Origin: Neobacillus bataviensis LMG 21833
Lineage (GTDB): Bacteria > Bacillota > Bacilli > Bacillales > Cytobacillaceae
Length of the DNA stretch: 64,000 nt
Direction of reading: 5' to 3'
NCBI RefSeq assembly: GCF_000307875.1
Contig: NZ_AJLS01000114.1
Span: forward strand, 62,001 to 126,000
Positions 43,732 through 52,924 of this stretch are shown here, one piece after another. The position numbers and the translations under genes are program-made. Below the pieces are notes generated by a model. That model did no database searches, had not been told where the DNA came from, and saw only the letters and a list, made by a program, of their open reading frames with translations. Every line of letters begins with the position of its first letter. The first letter of the stretch is position 1.

Positions 43732-44602
43732 AGTTACAGTAATCGGAAGCTCTTCGATAGATTTAGTTGTTACAGCGGAAAGAAGGCCAGATAAGGGTGA
43801 AACGATTCTAGGTGAATCATTTAAAACAGTGCCTGGCGGCAAAGGAGCCAACCAGGCAGTAGCCGCCGCACGGTTAGGGGCAGAGGTCTTTATGGTTGGC
43901 TGTGTAGGCGAGGATGGCTTCGGAAAAGAAATTTTAGATAATTTTAAAGAAAACGGTGTTTTAACCGACTATGTGGAACCGGTTACACATTCAGAAAGCG
44001 GTACTGCACATATAACCCTTGCTGAAGGTGATAACAGTATTATCGTCGTAAAGGGTGCTAATAATCATGTCACACCGGAGTTTGTTGGAAAGGCACTAGA
44101 TGTTATTCGCACTTCTGATATTGTTCTGATTCAGCAAGAGATTCCTGAAGAAACGGTCGAGTATGTGAGTGAACTATGTCATGCCCATCACGTGCCATTA
44201 TTATTGAATCCTGCACCATCAAGGCCGATCAGTAAAGACGTGATCGCCAAGGCAGCATATCTAACACCAAATGAATTGGAAGCGGCTGTTCTTTTTCAAA
44301 ATAAAGATATCCACGAAGCGTTGGCGGAAAATCCAAACAAGTTATTTATTACAGAAGGAAAAAATGGTGTCCGCTATCACGATGGTGAACAAGAAGTACT
44401 AGTTCCTACTTATACAGTAGAGGCGGTTGATACAACTGGTGCGGGTGATACCTTTAACGCAGCATTTGCAGTAGCGCTAGCAGAGGGTCAAGGACTTAAA
44501 GAAGCCGTCCGTTTTGCTAACAGGGCAGCATCGCTGTCCGTTACAAAATTCGGAGCCCAAGGCGGAATGCCGACACGCACAGAAGTAGAAGGGAGCCTCT
44601 AA
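43724..44602 (+). CDS. rbsK: Ribokinase RbsK
   Basis: PfkB-family kinase of 292 residues phosphorylating ribose to ribose 5-phosphate. Signature 1 [17 protein letters not shown] is near residue 37 and signature 2 [17 protein letters not shown] near 236, with the catalytic Asp in GAGD. The start overlaps rbsR by 8 bases with AGGTTGAGG before it. An exact 20-base copy of the operon's operator lies inside the gene at 43970-43989, encoding YVEPVTH. Confidence 0.96.
   Translation: MVKVTVIGSSSIDLVVTAERRPDKGETILGESFKTVPGGKGANQAVAAARLGAEVFMVGCVGEDGFGKEILDNFKENGVLTDYVEPVTHSESGTAHITLAEGDNSIIVVKGANNHVTPEFVGKALDVIRTSDIVLIQQEIPEETVEYVSELCHAHHVPLLLNPAPSRPISKDVIAKAAYLTPNELEAAVLFQNKDIHEALAENPNKLFITEGKNGVRYHDGEQEVLVPTYTVEAVDTTGAGDTFNAAFAVALAEGQGLKEAVRFANRAASLSVTKFGAQGGMPTRTEVEGSL
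43970..43989. promoter_or_regulatory. Second copy of the rbs operator inside rbsK
   Basis: TATGTGGAACCGGTTACACA is identical over 20 bases to the promoter site at 42705-42724, 1265 bases away. It could act as an auxiliary operator for looping or as a CcpA roadblock. Confidence 0.6.
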
Positions 44603-44603
44603 A

Positions 44604-44999
44604 ATGAAACGTCATGGAATGTTAAATAGCCATATTTCAAAGGTTTTAAGCGACCTTGGCCATACGGATTATATCGTTATCGCAGATGCGGGATTACCGA
44701 TTCCTGAAGGAGTCGCCAAAATCGATTTAGCCATTAAGGCGGGGACACCAACATTTACAGAAGTGGTAGATGCCGTTGCAGAGGATATGGTGATTGAAAA
44801 AGTCATCATCGCTTCTGAAATTGAAACAGAAAATCCTGAGACAGCTAAATACCTAAAAGAGAAATTTACTGACGCTATTTCCGAGCAGGTTTCTCATGAA
44901 GACTTTAAACAGCTGACGAAACATGCTAAGGCTGTGATTCGCACAGGTGAGATTACACCGTATGCCAATATTATTTTACAATCAGGCGTATTTTTCTAA
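44604..44999 (+). CDS. rbsD: D-ribose pyranase RbsD
   Basis: Protein of 131 residues converting beta-pyranose to beta-furanose forms of ribose so that RbsK can use it. [34 protein letters not shown] is the family N-terminus, with the catalytic His in the LGHTD motif at residue 20; the end [18 protein letters not shown] is also typical. It starts one base after the rbsK stop with GGGAGCCTC before it. Confidence 0.95.
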   Translation: MKRHGMLNSHISKVLSDLGHTDYIVIADAGLPIPEGVAKIDLAIKAGTPTFTEVVDAVAEDMVIEKVIIASEIETENPETAKYLKEKFTDAISEQVSHEDFKQLTKHAKAVIRTGEITPYANIILQSGVFF

Positions 45000-45017
45000 A
45001 AAATTGAGGTGATGAAC

Positions 45018-46499
45018 ATGCAAATCATGATGCAGGACATCTATAAAGCATTTGGAACCAATCAAGTATTAACAGGCGTTGATTTTGATCTACGGGCAGG
45101 CGAGGTCCATGCACTAATGGGTGAAAATGGAGCCGGGAAATCAACGATGATGAATGTCCTGACAGGGCTTCATGCTCGTGATAAAGGAACGATTACGATT
45201 GATGGCAAAGAAACCTATTTCCATAATCCAAAGGAAGCGGAGCAAAAGGGGATTACTTTTATCCATCAGGAATTAAATATTTGGCGTGATATGACGGTGC
45301 TGGAAAACCTGTTTATTGGGAAAGAATTGAAGACTCCTTTCGGCTTATTAAAAATGAAAGAAATGAAAGCGCTGGCGAAAAAGCAGTTTGATCGCTTGGC
45401 TGTCTCGATTCCGTTGGATAAAGAGGCAGGGGCATGTTCAGTTGGTGAACAGCAGATGATTGAAATTGCCAAAGCGTTAATGACTGAAGCAAAAGTAATT
45501 ATTATGGATGAACCGACAGCCGCCTTGACGGAACGGGAAATCGAAAAGCTTTTCGAGGTCATTTCTTCACTAAAGAAAGAGGGAGTCGCGATTGTCTATA
45601 TTTCACACCGTATGGAGGAAATATTCGCGATTTGTGATCGGATAACCGTCATGCGTGATGGAAAAACCGTTGATACGAAGTCAATTCCAGATACAAATTT
45701 TGATGAAGTGGTTAAAAAAATGGTCGGCAGGGAACTGACAGACCGCTTTCCAAGTCGCGAATCCAAACTTGGCGAGACCATGCTGCAGGTAAAAGATTTA
45801 ACGAAAAAGGGTGCATTCAATCGGATAAATTTTTCCGTTCGTTCCGGAGAAATTGTCGGGGTATCTGGGTTAATGGGTGCTGGACGTACGGAAATCATGC
45901 GCGCCATTTTCGGTCTTGATGCAATGGACAGCGGTGAAATTTGGCTGGATGGCAAGCATGTCACGATTAAATCACCTGACCAGGCAGTCAAACTTGGAAT
46001 TGGCTTCATCACAGAGGATCGCAAAGATGAAGGATTAATTTTAGATTTTTCAATAAAGGAAAATATCTCCTTACCGACACTTTACAGCTTTGCGCCAAAA
46101 GGGGTTATTAATGAAAAAAGTGAGCGTGACTTTGTCGAGATGCTGGTCAAGCGTTTAACCGTTAAAACTGAATCGGCAGATACGAGAGTGGGAGATTTAT
46201 CAGGTGGAAATCAGCAAAAGGTCGTCATCGCGAAATGGTTAGGAATTAGTCCTAAGGTGCTCATATTAGATGAACCTACTAGGGGTGTCGATGTCGGTGC
46301 GAAGCGGGAAATCTACCAATTAATGAATGAATTGACGGATCGGGGAGTAGCCATCATCATGGTCTCGTCGGAATTACCGGAAGTTCTTGGAATGAGTGAC
46401 CGCATCCTTGTTATTCATGAAGGAAAAATAACGGGCGAGCTTACGAAAGAAGAAGCGACCCAAGAAAAAATTATGACATTCGCAACAGGAGGTCTGTGA
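45018..46499 (+). CDS. rbsA: Ribose ABC transporter, double ATPase RbsA
   Basis: ATPase of 493 residues, the same length as B. subtilis RbsA, with two nucleotide-binding domains. The first has Walker [10 protein letters not shown] near 37, signature SVGEQQM near 140 and Walker [12 protein letters not shown]. The second is degenerate at Walker A (LMGAGRTE near 287) but has signature LSGGNQQK near 396 and [14 protein letters not shown] at 45018 follows TTGAGGTGATGAAC; GTG and ATG codons slightly upstream lie within that site. Confidence 0.95.
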   Translation: MQIMMQDIYKAFGTNQVLTGVDFDLRAGEVHALMGENGAGKSTMMNVLTGLHARDKGTITIDGKETYFHNPKEAEQKGITFIHQELNIWRDMTVLENLFIGKELKTPFGLLKMKEMKALAKKQFDRLAVSIPLDKEAGACSVGEQQMIEIAKALMTEAKVIIMDEPTAALTEREIEKLFEVISSLKKEGVAIVYISHRMEEIFAICDRITVMRDGKTVDTKSIPDTNFDEVVKKMVGRELTDRFPSRESKLGETMLQVKDLTKKGAFNRINFSVRSGEIVGVSGLMGAGRTEIMRAIFGLDAMDSGEIWLDGKHVTIKSPDQAVKLGIGFITEDRKDEGLILDFSIKENISLPTLYSFAPKGVINEKSERDFVEMLVKRLTVKTESADTRVGDLSGGNQQKVVIAKWLGISPKVLILDEPTRGVDVGAKREIYQLMNELTDRGVAIIMVSSELPEVLGMSDRILVIHEGKITGELTKEEATQEKIMTFATGGL

Positions 46500-46500
46500 G

Positions 46501-47472
46501 ATGAAAGCAATCAATGAAAGTGCTCCAGCCGGCAAAGCCAATTTTATCAATACGATGACGCAAAAACTTGGTCCATTACTTGGATTAATCGTGTTGATTA
46601 TTATCGTTTCCGTTTTAAACCCTAGTTTTCTTGAACCATTAAATATCTTAAACCTGTTGAGACAGGTAGCAATCAATGCTTTGATAGCATTTGGGATGAC
46701 CTTTGTTATTTTAACGGGTGGGATTGATCTATCCGTCGGAGCAATCCTCGCATTATCGAGCGCGTTAACTGCAGGGATGATAGTTTCGGGAATTGATCCG
46801 ATTCTTGCCATTCTAGTCGGATGTATCCTTGGTGCGGTTATGGGAATGGTCAATGGATTATTGATTACAAAAGGGAAAATGGCTCCATTTATTGCAACAT
46901 TAGCATCGATGACGGCCTTTAGAGGTCTGACGCTTGTTTATACAAAAGGGAATCCTATTACAGGACTTGGCGATAATCATTTATTCCAATTATTTGGCCG
47001 TGGCTATTTCCTTGGTATTCCTGTTCCAGCGATTACCATGATTATTACATTTGCTATTTTATTTATTATTCTTCACAAAACACCGTTTGGCCGTAAAACG
47101 TATGCGATTGGCGGGAATGAAAAAGCTTCCTTGATTTCCGGGATTAAAGTAGACAAGGTTAAGGTCATGATTTATGGTCTTTCCGGATTGCTTGCCGCTT
47201 TAGCAGGTGCGATTTTAACATCACGCTTGAATTCAGCACAGCCAACAGCGGGTACATCCTATGAACTTGATGCAATCGCTGCGGTTGTATTGGGCGGGAC
47301 AAGTCTTTCTGGAGGAAAAGGAAGAATTTTTGGAACACTAGTTGGTGCGTTAATCATTGGTACGTTAAATAATGGCTTAAACCTTCTTGGTGTATCTTCC
47401 TTCTATCAAATGGTCGTCAAAGGGATTGTCATTATTATCGCTGTCTTACTTGATCGGAAAAAATCAGCATAA
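46501..47472 (+). CDS. rbsC: Ribose ABC transporter permease RbsC
   Basis: Permease of 323 residues, BPD_transp_2 family, with about ten helices. Blocks include LRQVAINALIAFGMTFVILTGGIDLSVGAILAL near residue 55, GLLITKGKMAPFIATLASM near 117 and YELDAIAAVVLGGTSLSGGKGRIFGTLVGA near 250. It starts one base after the rbsA stop and forms the membrane channel of the ribose importer. Confidence 0.95.
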   Translation: MKAINESAPAGKANFINTMTQKLGPLLGLIVLIIIVSVLNPSFLEPLNILNLLRQVAINALIAFGMTFVILTGGIDLSVGAILALSSALTAGMIVSGIDPILAILVGCILGAVMGMVNGLLITKGKMAPFIATLASMTAFRGLTLVYTKGNPITGLGDNHLFQLFGRGYFLGIPVPAITMIITFAILFIILHKTPFGRKTYAIGGNEKASLISGIKVDKVKVMIYGLSGLLAALAGAILTSRLNSAQPTAGTSYELDAIAAVVLGGTSLSGGKGRIFGTLVGALIIGTLNNGLNLLGVSSFYQMVVKGIVIIIAVLLDRKKSA

Positions 47473-47486
47473 GGAGGGGCTTATTG

Positions 47487-48404
47487 ATGAAAAAATTACT
47501 CGCAATATTTATGTCATTCACACTCTTGCTTTTAGGCGCATGTTCGATGCAGCCGCCAGAGTGGGCCAAGCCCGCTAAAAAAGAAAACTTAAAAGATATT
47601 AAAATAGGCTTATCCGTTTCAACCTTAAACAATCCATTTTTCGTCTCTTTGAAGGATGGTGTAATCAAAGAGGCAAAATCTTTGGGAATGGAAGTTAAAG
47701 TAGTAGATGCCCAAAATGACTCTGCCAAGCAAATTAATGATGTGGAGGATTTAATTCAACAGGGTGTCGATCTTTTACTCATTAATCCAACGGACTCCGC
47801 AGCTATCTCAACGGCTGTGCAATCAGCAAATAATATCAATATTCCAGTCATCACGCTTGACCGTTCGGCTGACAAAGGGAAGGTGGAAGCCCTAGTAGCT
47901 TCGGATAATATTAAAGGCGGTGAAATGGCTGCTGAATATATTGTGGATCAGCTCGGTGAAAAGGTCCAGGTCGCTGAACTAGAAGGTGTTCCGGGTGCTT
48001 CGGCTACACGGGAACGAGGAAAAGGATTTCATAACGTTGCGGATACGAAATTAACCGTAACTGCGAAACAAGCAGCCGACTTTGACCGGACAAAGGGCTT
48101 AACGGTTATGGAAAATCTAATACAGGCAAACCCTGATATTAAAGCGGTATTTGCACATAATGATGAAATGGCATTAGGGGCAATTGAAGCGATTAACAGC
48201 TCAGGCAAAGATATTATGGTGATCGGCTTCGATGGTAACGATGATGCGCTCAATGCCATTAAAGCGGGTAAACTGGAAGCAACTGTAGCCCAGCAACCGC
48301 AACTCATCGGCAAGCTTGCGGTAGATGCCGGCCGGGATGTTGTCCAAGGGAAAAAGGTTGAAAAAATGATCCCAGCTCCACTTAAATTAGTAACAAAAGA
48401 ATAA
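47487..48404 (+). CDS. rbsB: Ribose-binding lipoprotein RbsB
   Basis: Sugar-binding lipoprotein of 305 residues. The lipobox LLGAC puts the acylated Cys at residue 19. The mature protein is a Peripla_BP_4 fold: KIGLSVSTLNNPFFVSLKDGV near 35, DLLLINPTDSAAISTAVQSAN near 95, IPVITLDRSAD and VIGFDGNDDALNAI. AGGAGGGG lies before the ATG; a TTG one codon earlier is an alternative. Last gene of the ribose operon, followed by a terminator. Confidence 0.95.
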   Translation: MKKLLAIFMSFTLLLLGACSMQPPEWAKPAKKENLKDIKIGLSVSTLNNPFFVSLKDGVIKEAKSLGMEVKVVDAQNDSAKQINDVEDLIQQGVDLLLINPTDSAAISTAVQSANNINIPVITLDRSADKGKVEALVASDNIKGGEMAAEYIVDQLGEKVQVAELEGVPGASATRERGKGFHNVADTKLTVTAKQAADFDRTKGLTVMENLIQANPDIKAVFAHNDEMALGAIEAINSSGKDIMVIGFDGNDDALNAIKAGKLEATVAQQPQLIGKLAVDAGRDVVQGKKVEKMIPAPLKLVTKE

Positions 48405-48409
48405 AACCT

Positions 48410-48443
48410 AAGCCTCATCTGTTTCGATAGATGGGGCTTTTTT
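48410..48443 (+). terminator. Terminator of the rbs operon
   Basis: AAGCCTCATCT and AGATGGGGCTT close the stem; seven T follow. Confidence 0.88.
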
Positions 48444-48502
48444 AATAGATAATATGATAAGCTTTACTCAATGGAATGTTTTGGAAAATGGAGGGATAGT
48501 AA

Positions 48503-49414
48503 GTGCTGAAAATTGGTGTAATTGGACTGGGTGATATTGCACAAAAGGCGTATCTGCCGGTCTACAGTAAAATAAAAGATGTGGAATTTCATTTTTACAC
48601 AAGAAATCAAGAGAAGCTGCAATCTATTGGCAGCCAATACCGTTTTGAACATCTTCACAGTAGTCTTGAGTCTTTACTGGAAAGCGGGATTAAGGGAGCA
48701 TTTATTCATTCCTCAACCTCTACTCATGAAGAAATTGTCCATCAACTATTACAACACAACATTCATGTGTTTGTGGATAAACCGATTACGGATTATTACG
48801 AAGGGGCAAAAAGGCTTGTTGAATTGGCGGAGGAGAAGGGTCTTCTCCTGATGACTGGTTTTAATAGAAGATATGCACCTTCATACATGAAGCTGAAGGA
48901 AGTGGCTGATCCGAATATGGTGATTGTCCAAAAAAATCGCAAGGGTCTGCCGGGAGAACCACGAACGTTTATTTATGACGATTTCATACATGTAGTTGAT
49001 ACGATGAGATATTTATTTCCGCACCCCATCGAAGACCTGATTGTAAATGGCAGAATGGAAGGTGGCGAACTTTACCATGTTGTCGTTCAATTTATTTCGG
49101 GTGGAGCGACAGCCATCGGCATCATGAACAGAGATAATGGAACGAATGAGGAAGTTGCTGAAGTCATGGGGCCGGTGGAAAAGAGGACAGTTTATAATGT
49201 ATCGAAGCTAGTGATCTCAAGGGGCATGGAAACGGTAGAAGTTCGCAGCAGCGACTGGGAGCCGACTCTATTCAGACGTGGCTTTGAACAAATGGCCACT
49301 GATTTCATTGATGCTGTTGGAACAAACGCAAAGCCAAGGTTCACGGCATTAGATGCGCTCGATACCCATGAAATTTGTGAAAAAATTATCGGAGAGTTAG
49401 TGAAAAAAGGTTAA
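48503..49414 (+). CDS. Gfo/Idh/MocA-family oxidoreductase
   Basis: Protein of 303 residues. The N-terminal Rossmann domain has IGVIGLGDIAQKAYLPVY at 4-21; EKPxxx of the family appears as FVDKPITDYYEGAKRLVELA near 92, followed by GFNRRYAPSYMKLKE. The C-terminal alpha/beta domain binds substrate. The conserved Lys is K95 in VDKP. GTG start after GGAGGGAT. It likely oxidises or reduces a sugar or cyclitol with NAD(P). It sits between the ribose and glucose systems but has its own upstream gap and probably its own promoter. Confidence 0.85.
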   Translation: MLKIGVIGLGDIAQKAYLPVYSKIKDVEFHFYTRNQEKLQSIGSQYRFEHLHSSLESLLESGIKGAFIHSSTSTHEEIVHQLLQHNIHVFVDKPITDYYEGAKRLVELAEEKGLLLMTGFNRRYAPSYMKLKEVADPNMVIVQKNRKGLPGEPRTFIYDDFIHVVDTMRYLFPHPIEDLIVNGRMEGGELYHVVVQFISGGATAIGIMNRDNGTNEEVAEVMGPVEKRTVYNVSKLVISRGMETVEVRSSDWEPTLFRRGFEQMATDFIDAVGTNAKPRFTALDALDTHEICEKIIGELVKKG

Positions 49415-49463
49415 CGGACTAAAAATGGTCTGTTGATCAAATAATTAATCTCCCCCAAGAGAA

Positions 49464-49478
49464 TGCTTGCGTTTGCAT
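49464..49478 (-). promoter_or_regulatory. Catabolite-responsive element (cre) upstream of the glucose PTS genes
   Basis: Minus strand ATGCAAACGCAAGCA matches WTGNAANCGNWNNCA at every fixed position. It lies 13 bases before the -35 box of the PTS promoter, compatible with activation or repression by CcpA. Confidence 0.75.
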
Positions 49479-49490
49479 CTTGTATTTTTT

Positions 49491-49518
49491 TTGATTAGTG
49501 GTATGATTGAACTATAAA
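49491..49518 (+). promoter_or_regulatory. Promoter of the EIIA gene
   Basis: TTGATT (49491-49496), 16-base spacer, TATAAA (49513-49518). Confidence 0.6.
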
Positions 49519-49528
49519 TTTAAATAGT

Positions 49529-49614
49529 GATCACATGTTACTGATACGATCAGGCATGGTGGTAAAAATGAATGGATTTCTATGTCCGTTTATTTGTACC
49601 CCCATGCCTTTTTT
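49529..49614 (+). promoter_or_regulatory. GlcT-type RAT antiterminator and overlapping terminator
   Basis: TCACATGTTACTGATACGATCAGGCATG (about 49531-49558) resembles the ribonucleic antiterminator of ptsG leaders. Its right arm overlaps a terminator whose arms GGCATGGTGGTA (49553-49564) and TACCCCCATGCC (49597-49608) are followed by TTTTTT. Glucose-activated GlcT would bind the RAT and prevent the terminator from folding. The glcT gene is 2.2 kb downstream, convergent. Confidence 0.88.
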
Positions 49615-49669
49615 GTTGTTTCTTACATCTTTTGGGAACCATAAACAAAAAAGTAAAGGGGTAATTGTA

Positions 49670-50155
49670 ATGTTTAATTTTTTTAAAAAAGCACCAGTTG
49701 AATTTTATACACCGGTAAATGGTAAGATTGTTTCTCTTGAAGAGGTCCCGGATCCCGTATTCAGTCAAAAAATGATGGGGGAGGGGATTGCCGTCATGCC
49801 TACAAACGGAGATATCGTTTCCCCAGTAAAAGGGACTGTCATTCTTGTTGCGGAAACTAAACATGCAATTGGCATTCGAGCTGAAGATGGTTCGGAAATT
49901 CTTATTCATGTTGGGTTAGAAACTGTGGCCCTAGATGGAAAGGGCTTCAACGTTGCCGTTAAAGATGGAGACAAAGTTTCTGCCGGACAACTCCTAATGG
50001 AGGTAGATTGGGAATATATTAGTACAAACGCTAAAAGCACCATTACACCGATTGTGATTACCAATAGTCAAGAGGGTAAGAAGCAATATACTTTCACTGA
50101 GGAAAAGGAAGGTACTTCCGGTAAAACGGTTCTATTTACAGCATCTGCAAAGTAA
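49670..50155 (+). CDS. crr: PTS glucose-type EIIA component
   Basis: Cytoplasmic EIIA of the glucose family, 161 residues. The phosphorylated His is H80 in ILIHVGLETV, supported by H65 in ETKHAIGI. The N-terminus has the PVNGKIVSLEEVPDPVFSQKMMGEGIAV block of the family. In B. subtilis the EIIA domain is fused to PtsG as IICBA; here it is a separate gene upstream of an IICB. Start ATG at 49670 after AAAGGGG; the longer frame runs through the terminator leader and is not coding. It may also serve other permeases that lack EIIA. Confidence 0.93.
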   Translation: MFNFFKKAPVEFYTPVNGKIVSLEEVPDPVFSQKMMGEGIAVMPTNGDIVSPVKGTVILVAETKHAIGIRAEDGSEILIHVGLETVALDGKGFNVAVKDGDKVSAGQLLMEVDWEYISTNAKSTITPIVITNSQEGKKQYTFTEEKEGTSGKTVLFTASAK

Positions 50156-50163
50156 TGTGCTTT

Positions 50164-50206
50164 AAGTGAAGTGCTGTTTGCGATATGCAGCAGCACCTCA
50201 CTTTTA
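50164..50206 (+). terminator. Hairpin between EIIA and IICB genes
   Basis: AAGTGA-GTGCTG pairs with CAGCAC-TCACTT, each with one bulged base, followed by TTTTATAAAA. It may be a partial terminator that lowers IICB expression relative to EIIA. A TTGACA lies at about 50232 and could start a second transcript. Confidence 0.6.
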
Positions 50207-50357
50207 TAAAAATTTGCCTTTAAGGAGGTGATTGACAAAATAGTAGAATGGTTTTAGGCTGCTATTCGTCATTCTTTTTGCTGTAATTATTCATTTCATT
50301 TGTAGATTTATTGATGTCTAGTAGTAGTTTGCTAAAAATTTTATAGGGGGTTAGAAG

Positions 50358-51809
50358 ATGAAGAAGTATTTTCAGAAACTTGGAAGTTCTTTGATGTTGC
50401 CGGTTGCCATATTACCTGCAGCCGCCCTTTTATTAGGGATTGGATATTGGATTGATCCAACAGGCTGGGGAGCTGATAGTCCGTTAGCTGCTTTCTTAAT
50501 TAAAGCAGGAGGATCGATTATCGACAATATCCCAATTCTATTTGCTGTTGGTGTGGCACTTGGAATGGCTAAGGAAAAGGATGGTTCATCGGCGCTAAGT
50601 GGTTTGGTTGCCTATCTGGTTGTAACCACTTTGCTTTCAACCGGCTCGGTTGCATTATTGCAGGGAATTGATGCAGCTAAGGTAGACCCAGCGTTCGCAA
50701 AGATTGGAAATGCCTTTGTCGGTATTCTTTCAGGTATTGTTGCTTCGATGATGTACAATCGCTTTAGTCATGTAAAGCTGCCAGACGCATTTGCCTTCTT
50801 TAGCGGGAAACGACTGGTACCAATTATGACAGCGGTTTCAATGTTGGTTGTGTCTGGTGTATTGTTCTTTATTTGGCCTGTGATTTATACTGCCTTAGTT
50901 TCTTTTGGTAAAACAATTTCTGATTTAGGTGCAGTTGGTGCAGGGCTTTACGGCTTTTTCAACCGGTTATTAATTCCAACAGGGTTACATCATGCGTTAA
51001 ACTCCGTGTTCTGGTTTGACGTTGCCGGAATCAATGATATTGGAAACTTCTTGAAAGGTAAAGGGGTAAAAGGGGTTACCGGTATGTATCAAGCAGGTTT
51101 CTTCCCAGTCATGATGTTTGGGTTACCTGCAGCTGCATTAGCTATGGTTCATACGGCAAAAACAAAAAAGAGAAAACAAATTGCTTCGTTAATGTTGGCA
51201 GCAGGCTTTGCTTCCTTCTTGACAGGGGTTACAGAACCAATTGAATTTGCATTCATGTTCTTAGCTCCAACGCTTTATCTTGTGCATGCCGTTTTAACTG
51301 GTCTATCATTGGCGATTGCAGCGGCATTCCATTGGACGGCAGGATTTGCCTTTAGCGGCGGATTTATCGACTTTTTCCTAAGCTTACGAAATCCAATGGC
51401 AAATCAGCCATATTGGCTAATTGTCCAAGGCTTGGTGTTTGCGGTGATTTACTACTTCTTATTCCGCTTTATCATTACCAAATTCGACTTAAAGACTCCT
51501 GGCCGTGAAGATGATGATGAAGATGAAGATGAAGGAGTTTCTCTTGCCAAAGGCGAAAGCAAATTTTCGGCGATGGCAGCACAAATTTATGAAGGCTTAG
51601 GCGGCGACGCAAATGTGGTGGCTGTTGATAATTGTGTAACACGCCTAAGAATGGAAGTAAAAGACATGAAAGCCGTCGATCAAAAGAAAATTAAAGCGAC
51701 AGGCGTACCGGGAATCAATATCGTCGGTCCACAAAGCATTCAAGTTATTGTCGGAACGAATGTCCAATTTGTTGCCGATGAAATTGTTAAAATCCGCAAG
51801 AATAAATAG
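50358..51809 (+). CDS. ptsG: PTS glucose-type EIICB permease PtsG
   Basis: Membrane permease of 483 residues. The EIIC domain (about 1-375) has the family blocks LMLPVAILPAAALLLGIGYWI near 14, LIPTGLHHALNSVFWF near 212 and GVTEPIEFAFMFLAP near 296 with the conserved sugar-binding Glu. An acidic linker (DDDEDEDEG) leads to EIIB with the phosphorylated C426 in AVDNCVTRLRM. There is no EIIA domain, which is supplied by the preceding gene. GGGGG before the ATG. Likely substrate glucose, given the GlcT leader; N-acetylglucosamine is less likely. Confidence 0.93.
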   Translation: MKKYFQKLGSSLMLPVAILPAAALLLGIGYWIDPTGWGADSPLAAFLIKAGGSIIDNIPILFAVGVALGMAKEKDGSSALSGLVAYLVVTTLLSTGSVALLQGIDAAKVDPAFAKIGNAFVGILSGIVASMMYNRFSHVKLPDAFAFFSGKRLVPIMTAVSMLVVSGVLFFIWPVIYTALVSFGKTISDLGAVGAGLYGFFNRLLIPTGLHHALNSVFWFDVAGINDIGNFLKGKGVKGVTGMYQAGFFPVMMFGLPAAALAMVHTAKTKKRKQIASLMLAAGFASFLTGVTEPIEFAFMFLAPTLYLVHAVLTGLSLAIAAAFHWTAGFAFSGGFIDFFLSLRNPMANQPYWLIVQGLVFAVIYYFLFRFIITKFDLKTPGREDDDEDEDEGVSLAKGESKFSAMAAQIYEGLGGDANVVAVDNCVTRLRMEVKDMKAVDQKKIKATGVPGINIVGPQSIQVIVGTNVQFVADEIVKIRKNK

Positions 51810-51820
51810 AAATGAAAAAA

Positions 51821-51853
51821 TGCCTGGACATGATAATAGTCCAGGCGTTTTTA
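51821..51853. terminator. Bidirectional terminator between ptsG and glcT
   Basis: GCCTGGAC and GTCCAGGC with T5 on the right and A6 on the left. Confidence 0.88.
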
Positions 51854-52672
51854 TTAACGTTTTCTTAATCTTTCGATGTGAAGAGTTAAATAACCCAGTT
51901 CATGTTCGGGGAGGTGAATACTATGGTTGACGGAAAGCTCCTTGGCTACCTTTTTTGCACCATTAAAGGCGGTAGGAAATTTAGTAGTAATCATTTTTAG
52001 CATTTCATCATCGATGGTATTCGTTTCCCCATTGCTAATCCTTGAGATGGTAAAACGAAGATGGGTCATTAAGCGCTGGTATGAAAGGTCGTCTTCGTCT
52101 ATGTTAATATGCAAGTAATCCTTAATCGTTTGCACCATATCACCAATAATAGCCGTTTGCCGGAGTGTTTGCTTCATGTCCCCGCCATTAAGATTCGCGG
52201 TATGAAGATGGAGGGCGATAAAGGCTGCTTCATCGACGGGCATCTTGATGCCGGTCTTTTTCTCAATATGCCTGAGTGCCCACATACCAATATCAAATTC
52301 TTTTTTATAGAGGATTTTTATTTCATTTAAAAGTTTATTCTTAAGAATGATGCCATCCCGGATACGTTCAATAGCAAAGGATAAATGGTCTGTAAGGGCA
52401 ATGTGAATATGGTCGTTTAATTTTCCTCCGAGGGCTTCTTCAGCATAGGTGATAATTTCTTCTGAAAGGGCAAAATGTTCTTCAGGTATTTGGAGTAGCA
52501 GTTGCTGGAATTTCTCATTTTCCTTCATGACAAAAAGTTTTTCTATTTTACTTGGGTTAACAATATCATTTTTCTTTTTCTGAAAGGCGATTCCCGCACC
52601 AATGGCAATCTTTTCTTCATTATGATCTGTAACGACAACGGCGTTGTTATTTAATATCTTTTTTATCTTCAA
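51854..52672 (-). CDS. glcT: Transcription antiterminator GlcT (BglG family)
   Basis: Antiterminator of 272 residues: RNA-binding CAT domain at 1-60 (KIKKILNNNAVVVTDHNEEKIAIGAGIAFQKK), PRD1 at about 65-170 with conserved His pairs (HIHIALTDHLSFAIER), PRD2 at 175-272 (LRFTISRI, LPEHELGYLTLHIERL). Phosphorylation by PtsG would inactivate it without glucose. Start is TTG at 52672, a few bases after AAGGAGGTGG; an ATG ten codons upstream overlaps this site. Its target is the RAT leader at 49529-49614. Convergent with ptsG and separated by a shared terminator. Confidence 0.92.
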   Translation of the reverse strand: MKIKKILNNNAVVVTDHNEEKIAIGAGIAFQKKKNDIVNPSKIEKLFVMKENEKFQQLLLQIPEEHFALSEEIITYAEEALGGKLNDHIHIALTDHLSFAIERIRDGIILKNKLLNEIKILYKKEFDIGMWALRHIEKKTGIKMPVDEAAFIALHLHTANLNGGDMKQTLRQTAIIGDMVQTIKDYLHINIDEDDLSYQRLMTHLRFTISRISNGETNTIDDEMLKMITTKFPTAFNGAKKVAKELSVNHSIHLPEHELGYLTLHIERLRKR

Positions 52673-52924
52673 AATGAAACCACCTCCTTGATTTTTTGTC
52701 AAACAGAGGATTATTGAGGTGGAATGATTTCATCGATTAGTAACTAGGACAAATCATTCTTCTCTTTATAGAACTTTCGTCATTATACCACTTTTTCCTT
52801 CTTTTTTTGCTGATAATCATATTCATGTAGGGATATCACTGTCGTAATGTCTTTTTTTCAAAAAATAGTTTAATCTAGAAGTGGTATTGTTACTGTTTTA
52901 AATATACTAGAATAGGTGCAAGCG

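Noticed and set aside
49535..49669. N-terminal extension of the EIIA protein
   Set aside because: These codons lie across the RAT/terminator leader and have no family similarity.
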